15,979 bases of DNA, taken from contig CAMAJC010000008.1 of NCBI GenBank assembly GCA_945835425.1, positions 1 to 15,979 of the forward strand, written 5' to 3'. Below, piece by piece: positions 7,079 to 13,274 of this stretch. A model generated the notes under the pieces. It was not told where the DNA came from and did not search any database. It saw nothing but the letters and a program-made list of their open reading frames with translations. Both the position numbers and the translations under genes were made by a program. This DNA comes from an uncultured Clostridia bacterium (GTDB lineage Bacteria > Bacillota > Clostridia > Oscillospirales > Ruminococcaceae). Every line of letters starts with the position of its first letter. Position 1 is the stretch's first letter.

Positions 7079-8740
7079 TCACAGCATGCTCTTCTTCAGC
7101 ATCGTCAGGGCGACCTTGGTCTCAGCGGTCGTTTCGCCCAGCAGCGACGCGATCTCCTGTACCGCGCGCATCTGCTTGTCGACTACCTGGTCGGTGATGC
7201 GGATGGTCTCGCGGCGCAGTTCCGCTGCGGCATCCTCCGCCTTGACGACGGCGTCGATGTTCTTGAGGAAGATCAGGAAGTTGGAATGTTCTTTATCAAA
7301 CATGACCGTGCGGTCGACGTACAGATCGCTTCTGTCCAGATGGCCGCGCATATTGATGATGTTCTCGCCGGTCTCCATGACGTTTAAGAGCTCGAGGATA
7401 TCGTAGTATTCGCCGAAATCGCAGCCGACCGCTTCCACATCGTCCGGGATCGAAAGCATGTTCAGCGCTTCCTTGTTGATCTGGCGGATGACAAACTGGT
7501 CGTCAACCGCGATGATGCCGTTGGGCGAGGACTCAAAGACCTGGTCGGAGAAGCTTTCCGCCCGCTCCTTCATATAGTGCAGGCACATTTCCAGCTCGGC
7601 CTTGCCCTGCCATACGGCGATTGCCTTTTCGCGGCAGGTGGAATAACCGCAGGCGCCGCAGTCGAGCATATCTTCCGGTCCATGCTTGCCGGTGAGGGCC
7701 AGAATCTTCTGGATCTCCGCTTCGCCGGGGATATTGTCGCGGTGGATTTCGGGAAGCATGACTTTCGAGAGGTCGAGGTCATGCTGAACATCGTAGTCCT
7801 TGCTGCCCTCGGCGGCCTGTTCGACCATGACACGAGCCATGATGTGGCCGCGGCGTTTCTTGGGCATACCGGGGCCGTTGATGCAGGCGCCCTCGCAGGC
7901 GTTCATCTCGATAAAATAACCCTTCAGCCCACCGGCTGCGATCTCGTCCAGAGCCGCGCGGCATCTCTCAACGCCGTCAATCGCTATGTAATGGAAATCG
8001 GAGCGGCGGTGCATGCTCTTGATAACGCCGCCGGGTTCCGGGAAGAAACGGCTGCGGAAACGGCTGTCATCGGTATCCTGGTTGTCAAAGGTGATGCCCT
8101 CATCCGCAAACCAGTTTTCCAGCTCGTCAAAGGTGATCGTCAGGTCGACATCGCCTTCACAGTACTGCTCGACCTCGTCCTTTTTGGAAATGCAGGGACC
8201 GACAAAGACGATGCTGGCGTCCGGGTACTGCTGTTTGATCAGCTTGGCGTGGGCTTCCATCGGGGAAACGACGTCGGCATAATACTGCAGACATTCGGGA
8301 TGATAGCGCTGGATCAGACGGGTGATCGAATGGCAGCAGGAGGAGATAATCAGTTCCTTGCCCTCCTCGATCATCTGCTCATACCGGGTCTTGACGATAT
8401 TCGCGCCGACCGCGGTCTCGAATACCTCGTAAAAGCCCAGTTTTTTCATGGCTTCTGCCATCGGACGGAAACCGGCGGCGTCAAAGGCCGCGATAAAGGA
8501 CGGCGCCAGCGTCGCAATGACCTTCCGGCCGGAAGCGATCTTTTCCTTGACCAGCGGAACGTCGTCGCGGACGTCCTTGGCGTTCTGCGGACATACCTGT
8601 ACGCAGCGGCCGCAGAGGACGCAGTCCTCCCGGATGATCTGCGCCTGATGGTCCTTGACGCGGATGGATTTCACCGGACATTCTCTGACACACTTGTAGC
8701 AGTCACGGCAGTTGGCCTTGGTGAACTGTAATACTTCCAT
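7079..8740 (-). CDS. hydS: Sensory (group C, HydS-type) [FeFe]-hydrogenase with PAS domain
   Basis: 553 residues. Order of parts: two [4Fe-4S] sites (Cys 11, 14, 17, 21 and 40, 43, 46, 50); the H-cluster domain ~70-310; a further Fe-S motif Cys 361, 364, 369, 386 in CGACGYSTC...EMC; a PAS domain ~395-500; and a C-terminal helical tail ending at 553 with no kinase domain. H-cluster ligands are in SSCCHSI (Cys136), GPCISKKDE (Cys183, Lys186) and MNACEGACINGPG (Cys282, Cys286). The first and third motifs differ from the TSCCPxW and ExMACxGGCxxGGG of catalytic enzymes, and two conserved methionines near the H-cluster are Gly181 and Asn280. Such group C enzymes are thought to sense H2 and signal through PAS. 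ATG at 8740 follows AGAGGA; longer in-frame starts lie in the upstream gene. Confidence 0.95.
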   Translation of the reverse strand: MEVLQFTKANCRDCYKCVRECPVKSIRVKDHQAQIIREDCVLCGRCVQVCPQNAKDVRDDVPLVKEKIASGRKVIATLAPSFIAAFDAAGFRPMAEAMKKLGFYEVFETAVGANIVKTRYEQMIEEGKELIISSCCHSITRLIQRYHPECLQYYADVVSPMEAHAKLIKQQYPDASIVFVGPCISKKDEVEQYCEGDVDLTITFDELENWFADEGITFDNQDTDDSRFRSRFFPEPGGVIKSMHRRSDFHYIAIDGVERCRAALDEIAAGGLKGYFIEMNACEGACINGPGMPKKRRGHIMARVMVEQAAEGSKDYDVQHDLDLSKVMLPEIHRDNIPGEAEIQKILALTGKHGPEDMLDCGACGYSTCREKAIAVWQGKAELEMCLHYMKERAESFSDQVFESSPNGIIAVDDQFVIRQINKEALNMLSIPDDVEAVGCDFGEYYDILELLNVMETGENIINMRGHLDRSDLYVDRTVMFDKEHSNFLIFLKNIDAVVKAEDAAAELRRETIRITDQVVDKQMRAVQEIASLLGETTAETKVALTMLKKSML

Positions 8741-8756
8741 GAATGCGTCCTCTCTT

Positions 8757-9005
8757 TCAGCGTCCCAGAGCTTCGATAGCGTGCTTCTGGAAAACTTCGA
8801 CTGCATTTTCAGGCGTGACGTTGCCGACAAACTCGTCGTCAAACATCGTCGATACGCCCTCGGTGCAGTGGCCCATGCAGAACGCTGCCTTCAGGGTAAC
8901 CTGATCCTGCAGGCCCTCATTCTCGATCAGCCGCTGGAACGCTTGAATAACATTGTAGGAACCTTTCAGGTGGCAGGAGCTGCCTACGCAAATCTTAACG
9001 ATCAT
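8757..9005 (-). CDS. Thioredoxin-like [2Fe-2S] ferredoxin (NuoE/HydC-like)
   Basis: 82 residues, a minimal thioredoxin-like ferredoxin. Cysteines at 6, 11, 43 and 47 (CVGSSC and CMGHC) give the C-X4-C...C-X3-C pattern of NuoE and of hydrogenase subunit HydC, which holds one [2Fe-2S] cluster. The N-terminal helical domain of full NuoE/HydC subunits is absent. It is the first gene of the cassette and ends 16 bases before hydS, so it probably passes electrons to or from HydS. AAAGGA lies before the ATG. The family is clear; the electron-transfer partner is inferred from position. Confidence 0.93.
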   Translation of the reverse strand: MIVKICVGSSCHLKGSYNVIQAFQRLIENEGLQDQVTLKAAFCMGHCTEGVSTMFDDEFVGNVTPENAVEVFQKHAIEALGR

Positions 9006-9037
9006 TTTTGATCAATCCTTTCTGCTGTTTATGCTTT

Positions 9038-9058
9038 CCCCATCCGGAAAAGACGGGG
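9038..9058 (-). other. Hairpin in the 5' untranslated region of the HydS cassette
   Basis: A 7-bp stem, CCCCGTC with GATGGGG (one G-U pair), has a seven-base loop and lies about 35 bases before the first ATG of the cassette. It is not followed by a U-run on the minus strand, so it is not a terminator. It could protect the 5' end or modulate translation; its function is unknown. Confidence 0.35.
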
Positions 9059-9088
9059 ATATGGTCAAACACGATTACAACTATATCC

Positions 9089-9117
9089 ATTATAGATTGC
9101 ATCGATGCGTTTGTCAA
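9089..9117 (-). promoter_or_regulatory. Consensus promoter of the HydS cassette
   Basis: On the minus strand: -35 TTGACA (9112-9117), a 17-base spacer and -10 TATAAT (9089-9094), a perfect match to the housekeeping consensus. The predicted transcript starts near 9082, leaving a leader of about 77 bases. A promoter this strong for a sensor operon implies control by a repressor. The spacer holds a 10-base palindrome, GCATCGATGC (9099-9108). Confidence 0.93.
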
Positions 9118-9128
9118 TTATCTAACAG
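9111..9128. promoter_or_regulatory. Candidate Rex operator over the -35 box
   Basis: TTGTCAATTATCTAACAG matches the Rex operator consensus TTGTTAA-N4-TTAACAA at 11 of 14 defined positions. It covers the whole -35 element of the HydS cassette promoter. Rex is the NADH/NAD+-sensing repressor of Gram-positive fermenters and often controls hydrogenase and alcohol dehydrogenase genes; bound Rex here would block RNA polymerase. Identification is by eye. Confidence 0.6.
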
Positions 9129-9225
9129 GATCTTGCCGTAAATTCCGCCCATATTATCCGGCCAACCGCATACAGAGCGGTTTCACGCACGTCCCCCTTC
9201 CATGCCGTATTTATTATAGTATAGC

Positions 9226-9259
9226 ACTAAAAAGGCTCACATGACAAGCCTTTTTTAGT
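9226..9259. terminator. Bidirectional terminator-like hairpin between divergent operons
   Basis: ACTAAAAAGGCT (9226-9237) pairs with AGCC-TTTTTT-AGT (9247-9259) with one bulged T and a nine-base loop. T-runs on both strands fit an intrinsic terminator in either direction. It lies upstream of both neighbouring promoters, so it terminates neither annotated operon. The rest of this 396-bp gap (9006-9401) holds the two promoters and the Rex-like site; 9130-9225 shows nothing I can name. Confidence 0.6.
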
Positions 9260-9343
9260 CTTTCCTCCCTGTATACATCCAGCACCTGCACTTTTATCCA
9301 ACAAACCCCGGCGGAGCAGCTGTTACTTTTCCGGTTTGCATAC

Positions 9344-9372
9344 TGGACTTTTGTCCCGGAAACGTGTATAAT
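9344..9372 (+). promoter_or_regulatory. Promoter of pyrB-pyrI
   Basis: -35 TGGACT (9344-9349, four of six consensus bases), a 17-base spacer and -10 TATAAT (9367-9372). The predicted start near 9379 leaves a leader of only about 23 bases, too short for the PyrR-type terminator/antiterminator switch used by many Firmicutes pyr operons. Control, if any, must act elsewhere. Confidence 0.75.
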
Positions 9373-9401
9373 GGAAGAAAATATGTACAGGAGGCAGTTA
9401 C

Positions 9402-10331
9402 ATGAGACACATGATCGATCCTCTGGACTTTTCCGTTGAAGAGGTGGATAAGCTCCTGGGGCTCGCGGACGACATTGCCGCGGACCCTTCCCGCTACCGG
9501 GAGGTATGCAAATACAAAAAGCTCGCGACCCTGTTTTATGAGCCCAGCACCCGCACCCGCTTAAGCTTTGAAGCGGCGATGCTGAATCTGGGCGGCAGCG
9601 TCCTCGGCTTCTCCAGCGCCGACTCCAGCTCGGCAGCGAAAGGCGAAAGCATCGCCGATACCATCCGGGTCATCAGCTGCTACGCCGATATCTGCGCCAT
9701 GCGCCATCCGAAAGAAGGCGCGCCGCTGCGGGCTTCGATGTACTCGAAAATCCCGGTCATCAACGCGGGTGACGGCGGACATCAGCACCCCACCCAGACG
9801 CTCACCGACCTGATGACCATCAGACGGCGGCTCGGACGGCTGGAAAATCTGACCATCGGTCTCTGCGGCGACCTCAAATTCGGCCGCACGGTCCACTCGC
9901 TCATCAAGTCTCTCTCCCGGTACAGCGGCATCCGCTTTATCCTGATCTCGCCGGAAGAACTGCGCGTCCCGGATTACATCATCCGCGAGGTGCTGCAGCC
10001 CAAGGGCATTCCCTATGAGGAAGTCACCTCCCTGGAGGACGCTATGCCCCAGCTGGACATCCTGTACATGACCCGCGTACAGAAGGAGCGCTTCTTCAAC
10101 GAAGAGGACTACATCCGCCTCAAGGACAGCTACATCCTGACCGAAGAAAAGATGAAGCTGGCCAAGGAAAATATGGCTGTCCTTCATCCCCTGCCCCGTG
10201 TCAACGAAATCACCCTGCCGGTCGACGACGATCCCAGAGCCGCGTATTTTGAGCAGGTGCAAAACGGCGTTTACGTCCGTATGGCCCTGATCATGACCCT
10301 TCTGGGGCTGGCTGACCAGCCGTCCTGCTGA
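9402..10331 (+). CDS. pyrB: Aspartate carbamoyltransferase catalytic chain
   Basis: 309 residues, the usual length. It condenses carbamoyl phosphate with aspartate to N-carbamoyl-aspartate, the committed step of pyrimidine synthesis, as a trimer in the cytoplasm. The carbamoyl-phosphate loop STRTR is at 49-53 in EPSTRTRLSFE. The Ser/Lys loop contributed by the neighbouring subunit is SSAAKGES (Lys80). HPTQTLTDL is at 129-137, CGDLKFGRTVHSL at 155-167 and HPLPRVNEI at 262-270. AGGAGG lies seven bases before the ATG. pyrI follows 15 bases downstream, so the product should assemble with regulatory chains into an allosteric holoenzyme like that of E. coli. Confidence 0.98.
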   Translation: MRHMIDPLDFSVEEVDKLLGLADDIAADPSRYREVCKYKKLATLFYEPSTRTRLSFEAAMLNLGGSVLGFSSADSSSAAKGESIADTIRVISCYADICAMRHPKEGAPLRASMYSKIPVINAGDGGHQHPTQTLTDLMTIRRRLGRLENLTIGLCGDLKFGRTVHSLIKSLSRYSGIRFILISPEELRVPDYIIREVLQPKGIPYEEVTSLEDAMPQLDILYMTRVQKERFFNEEDYIRLKDSYILTEEKMKLAKENMAVLHPLPRVNEITLPVDDDPRAAYFEQVQNGVYVRMALIMTLLGLADQPSC

Positions 10332-10346
10332 GAAAGGAGCAAGCTG

Positions 10347-10772
10347 ATGAAAACGACACGCCGAATCGACAGCATTGAAAACGGTATCGTTATCGACCAT
10401 ATCCAGGTCGGCAACGGCATGAAAATCTATAACCTCTTAAAGCTGGACGCGGCAGAATGCACCGTTGTCCTGATCCGCAACGCCAGAAGCGAACGGTACG
10501 GGCGCAAAGATGTTATCAAAATTGAGGGCGATATCCAGCTCAACCTCGACCTGCTGGGCTATGTGGACCACCACGTCACCGTCTGCTTTATCAAGGGCGG
10601 CGAGATCGTCGAGAAAAAGAAACTCACCCTCCCCAAGCGCCTCACCAACGTTATCCGCTGCAAAAACCCCCGCTGCATCTGCACCATTGAGGAAGGCATC
10701 GACCACGTCTTCGAACTGACCGCCCACAACACCTACCGCTGCATCTACTGCGAAAACCAAAGCAAAGCGTAA
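10347..10772 (+). CDS. pyrI: Aspartate carbamoyltransferase regulatory chain
   Basis: 141 residues. The regulatory chain binds nucleotide effectors in its N-terminal domain (about 1-95) and docks onto PyrB through a zinc domain. The zinc ligands are Cys105, Cys110, Cys132 and Cys135 (CKNPRC and CIYC), equivalent to the four-cysteine site of the E. coli chain with slightly shorter spacing. AAAGGAG precedes the ATG. PyrI is absent from Bacillus, whose enzyme is an unregulated trimer, so its presence marks an allosteric type of enzyme found in many clostridia. The gene ends directly at the inverted-repeat element, whose first hairpin probably serves as its terminator. Confidence 0.97.
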   Translation: MKTTRRIDSIENGIVIDHIQVGNGMKIYNLLKLDAAECTVVLIRNARSERYGRKDVIKIEGDIQLNLDLLGYVDHHVTVCFIKGGEIVEKKKLTLPKRLTNVIRCKNPRCICTIEEGIDHVFELTAHNTYRCIYCENQSKA

Positions 10773-10792
10773 CCAGCCTTTGAAAAGGCTGG
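10773..10792 (+). terminator. Hairpin directly after pyrI
   Basis: An 8-bp perfect stem with a TGAA loop starts at the base after the pyrI stop codon. It is followed by GCGAAACTTTCTT, a poor U-run, so it may stabilise the mRNA end as much as terminate. A related hairpin with compensating changes stands at the same distance beyond clpX (11142-11161). Confidence 0.5.
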
Positions 10793-10876
10793 GCGAAACT
10801 TTCTTGTCCGCGCTGATCGCTCCGGCTACGCCATCCGCTCGTTCGAGAAATGTTCAAACTGAGTGGTCGCGCCGGG
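10773..10876 (+). repeat. Left arm of a long inverted repeat (3' of pyrI)
   Basis: It begins directly after the pyrI stop with a self-complementary hairpin, CCAGCCTT-TGAA-AAGGCTGG (10773-10792). Three blocks then recur in reverse complement in the right arm: AAACTTTCTTGTCCGCG (10796-10812, 16 of 17), a 22-base block at 10821-10842 (21 of 22) and CTGAGTGGTCGCGCCGGG (10859-10876, 18 of 18). No open frame here looks coding. Confidence 0.85.
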
Positions 10877-10945
10877 CAGCTGGTAATTGTCGGAACAAAG
10901 AATATTTTGCTACTATGGCAAGTGACAATCGATAATCATAATAAC

Positions 10946-10987
10946 AAAAACAGCTGTATCCCATTTTTTCAGGATACAGCTGTTTTT
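10946..10987. terminator. Central bidirectional terminator between pyrI and clpX
   Basis: A perfect 16-bp stem, AAAAACAGCTGTATCC with GGATACAGCTGTTTTT, has a ten-base loop. The A/T ends of the stem give a U-run on either strand, so it can stop both the pyrBI transcript and the convergent clpX transcript. It sits in the middle of the long inverted repeat, about 70 bases from the left arm and 35 from the right arm. Confidence 0.85.
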
Positions 10988-11022
10988 CATTGTTTTTATA
11001 TGTCCCAACATATCGCTTTCTA

Positions 11023-11161
11023 CCCGGCGCGACCACTCAGGCAAAATAAATAACAGACGAGCGGATGGTGTAGCCGGATGCGATTCGATGTCCTGCAGAC
11101 ATCACGCGAACAAGAAAGTTTTTGTTATCCGTAGGATAACGCAGCTTCTTTCAAAAGCTGG
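11023..11161 (-). repeat. Right arm of the long inverted repeat (3' of clpX)
   Basis: It carries the reverse complements of the left-arm blocks at 11023-11040, 11057-11078 and 11105-11121, then the hairpin copy at 11142-11161. It is longer than the left arm because it holds two extra small hairpins: GATGTC/GACATC (11087-11103) and GTTATCC/GGATAAC (11124-11140). It ends 13 bases before the clpX stop. Read from clpX, the blocks come in the same order as in the left arm read from pyrI. Confidence 0.85.
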
Positions 11162-11174
11162 ACGTAACTCCCTC

Positions 11175-12425
11175 TTACCGATGTTCGATGATGGGAGCGG
11201 CGCCGGTGCGGACGGTTTCGGGGGTGATGGTGACTTTAGCGATAGTGGGGTCGGAAGGAACCTCAAACATCAGCTGGTTGAGGGTATCTTCCATAACGCC
11301 GCGGAGACCTCTGGCGCCGGTTTTGCGCTTGATTGCCTCTTCGGCGATGACGCGCAGGGTGTCATCGCTCATTTCGAGGTCGACATCGTCCAGCTTAAAG
11401 AGATGGACGTACTGCTTGAGGAGGCTGTTGCGCGGCTCTTTGAGGACGCGGACCATCTGGTCGACGCTGAGGTCTTCCAGAGTCGTTACGACCGGCAGAC
11501 GGCCGACCAGCTCCGGAATCAGGCCGAATTTGACCAGATCGTCCGGAATCAGGTTTTTCAGCACCTCGCCCTTGGACAGATCCTTCTTCTTGCGGATATC
11601 GGCCCCGAAGCCCAGGGTCGAAGAATCGGTGCGCTTTTCGATGACCTTGTCGATGCCTTCAAACGCGCCGCCGCAGATAAAGAGGATGTTGCGGGTATCG
11701 ACCTGAATCATCTCCTGATGGGGATGCTTGCGGCCGCCCTGCGGCGGGACGTTGGAAATCGTGCCTTCGATGATCTTCAAAAGCGCCTGCTGGACGCCTT
11801 CGCCGCTGACGTCGCGGGTGATTGAAGCGTTTTCCGATTTGCGGGTGATCTTGTCAATTTCGTCGATATAGACAATACCGTGCTCGGCGGCTTCTACGTC
11901 AAAATCCGCGGCCTGCAGGAGTCTCACCAGAACGTTTTCAACGTCGTCGCCTACATAGCCTGCTTCGGTCAGGGTGGTCGCATCGGCAATGGCGAAGGGC
12001 ACGTTTAGAATCTTCGCCAGCGTCTGGGCCAGCAGCGTCTTGCCGACGCCGGTCGGGCCGAGGAGCAGGACGTTGCTCTTCTGCAGCTCGACATCGTCGT
12101 CCTCGTCGGCGTGCAGGATACGCTTGTAGTGGTTATATACTGCGACCGAAAGGGTGATCTTGGCCTTATCCTGGCCGATCACATACTGATCCAGCACCGC
12201 CTTGATCTCAGTGGGCTTGAGCAGCTTGATCTCGTCCAGATCCATCGATTTATACTCCGCGTCCGCGACCGAAGGGAAAAGCCCCTCGTCCGCCAGCATC
12301 TGATAGCACAGACCGACACACTCGTCGCAAATATTCGCACTTCCGGCGTGCAGCATCCGACGGACATTGTGATCCCGTTTGCCGCAAAAGCTGCACCGGA
12401 TATTGCTGTCGCTGTAATCAGCCAT
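11175..12425 (-). CDS. clpX: ATP-dependent Clp protease ATP-binding subunit ClpX
   Basis: 416 residues, full length. This hexameric AAA+ unfoldase feeds substrates into ClpP in the cytoplasm. The N-terminal zinc domain has Cys11, Cys14, Cys33 and Cys36 (CSFC...CDEC). The AAA+ core follows: Walker A GPTGVGKT (123-130), pore loop GYVGDD (156-161), Walker B IVYIDEID (184-191), RDVSGEGVQQALLKIIEGT (204-222) and Arg-finger region LIPELVGRLP (302-311). The ClpP-docking tripeptide is LGF at 271-273 and sensor-2 is GARGLR (370-375). AAAGGAAC precedes the ATG. It follows clpP after 69 bases, the usual tig-clpP-clpX order, with no promoter seen in the gap. Confidence 0.98.
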   Translation of the reverse strand: MADYSDSNIRCSFCGKRDHNVRRMLHAGSANICDECVGLCYQMLADEGLFPSVADAEYKSMDLDEIKLLKPTEIKAVLDQYVIGQDKAKITLSVAVYNHYKRILHADEDDDVELQKSNVLLLGPTGVGKTLLAQTLAKILNVPFAIADATTLTEAGYVGDDVENVLVRLLQAADFDVEAAEHGIVYIDEIDKITRKSENASITRDVSGEGVQQALLKIIEGTISNVPPQGGRKHPHQEMIQVDTRNILFICGGAFEGIDKVIEKRTDSSTLGFGADIRKKKDLSKGEVLKNLIPDDLVKFGLIPELVGRLPVVTTLEDLSVDQMVRVLKEPRNSLLKQYVHLFKLDDVDLEMSDDTLRVIAEEAIKRKTGARGLRGVMEDTLNQLMFEVPSDPTIAKVTITPETVRTGAAPIIEHR

Positions 12426-12494
12426 AACTTTAGTTCCTTTCTGTTTTTACGGGTTCCCGGGCTTTACCGGACTTCATCCGGCCAAGCAGCAGGA

Positions 12495-13076
12495 TCAGCG
12501 CTTCTCAATAACCTTATCCACAAGGCCGTACTCGACAGCCTGTGCGGCAGTCATCCAGTTGTCGCGCTCGGTATCGGCGGCGATCTGCTCGATCGGCTTG
12601 CCGGTGTTATCCGCCAGAATCTTATTCAGACGTTCTTTGGTGCGCTGGATATGGGCGGCCTGAATCATGATATCGGTGGCCTGGCCCTGGGAGCCGCCGG
12701 AGGGCTGATGGATCATGACCTCCGCGTTGGGCAGAACCATTCTCTTGCCCTTGGCGCCGCTGGAGAGCAGGAACGCGCCCATCGAAGCAGCCATGCCGAT
12801 GCAGATGGTGGATACGTCGCACTTGATGTACTGCATGGTATCGTAGATCGCGAGGCCGGCCGTAACGCTGCCGCCGGGGCTGTTGATGTACAGCTGGATA
12901 TCCTTGTCGGGGTCCTGGCCTTCCAGATACAGCAGCTGCGCGACAACAAGGCTCGCGGAGGTGTCGTTTACCTCATCGCAGAGCATGACAATCCGGTCAT
13001 TGAGCAGACGGGAAAAGATATCGTAAGAACGCTCGCCGCGTCCGGTCTGTTCGACAACATAAGGCATATAACTCAT
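12495..13076 (-). CDS. clpP: ATP-dependent Clp protease proteolytic subunit ClpP
   Basis: 193 residues, the normal length. It is the serine peptidase of the ClpXP complex, a double heptameric barrel. The catalytic triad is visible: Ser98 in IGMAASMGAFL, His123 in EVMIHQPSGG and Asp172 in DTERDNWM. INSPGGSVTAGLAIYDTMQ (64-82) holds the oxyanion-hole glycines. AGGAGG lies eight bases before the ATG. It is 198 bases downstream of tig with a terminator-like hairpin between, so it may have its own promoter; no CIRCE or CtsR-type repeat could be found in that gap by eye. Confidence 0.98.
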   Translation of the reverse strand: MSYMPYVVEQTGRGERSYDIFSRLLNDRIVMLCDEVNDTSASLVVAQLLYLEGQDPDKDIQLYINSPGGSVTAGLAIYDTMQYIKCDVSTICIGMAASMGAFLLSSGAKGKRMVLPNAEVMIHQPSGGSQGQATDIMIQAAHIQRTKERLNKILADNTGKPIEQIAADTERDNWMTAAQAVEYGLVDKVIEKR

Positions 13077-13161
13077 ATTGAAATCCTCCTGACATAAAAT
13101 GAACAGCTTTCCATGGGTCAGGTTCTCCCTCCTGCCCCGGACAAACCGTTAAACAGCTAAA

Positions 13162-13184
13162 GGGTGAGGCAGAAAGCCCCACCC
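13162..13184 (-). terminator. Hairpin between tig and clpP
   Basis: A 9-bp stem, GGGTGGGGC with GCCTCACCC (one G-U pair), has a five-base loop. On the minus strand it is followed by TTTAGCTGTTT. It probably attenuates or ends the tig transcript before clpP. Confidence 0.6.
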
Positions 13185-13274
13185 CAATGTACGCTGTCTA
13201 TGTCTCCTATTCTGACCGAAAATCATGAAGAATTTATAGGGGAAATTGGAACGTTTCCGTGAATTCTTCTGAAA

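Noticed and set aside
7577..8731. 384-codon open frame on the plus strand opposite hydS
   Set aside because: It is antisense to the hydrogenase with its intact cysteine motifs; the translation shows no family features.
8741..8842. Extended N-terminus for HydS (34 extra residues)
   Set aside because: The extension overlaps the coding end of the upstream ferredoxin gene; the ATG at 8740 has its own AGAGGA and starts the ferredoxin-like domain.
9008..9244. 78-codon plus-strand frame in the hydS/pyrB gap
   Set aside because: It overlaps the hydS promoter, the Rex-like site and the terminator-like hairpin; no binding site and no recognisable protein features.
10850..11053. Short frames on both strands inside the pyrI/clpX gap
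   Set aside because: They are produced by the inverted repeat arms and AT-rich core; no ribosome binding sites, and composition unlike the genes around.
10773..11161. CRISPR array or insertion sequence
   Set aside because: The repeats are inverted and few, not regularly spaced direct repeats, and no transposase or remnant of one is encoded.
12111..13097. 328-codon open frame on the plus strand spanning clpX and clpP
   Set aside because: It crosses two conserved genes and their intergenic gap in antisense; no supporting signals.
13077..13274. CIRCE or CtsR heat-shock operator before clpP
   Set aside because: Looked for the CIRCE inverted repeat and CtsR heptamer repeats on both strands; neither is present in recognisable form.
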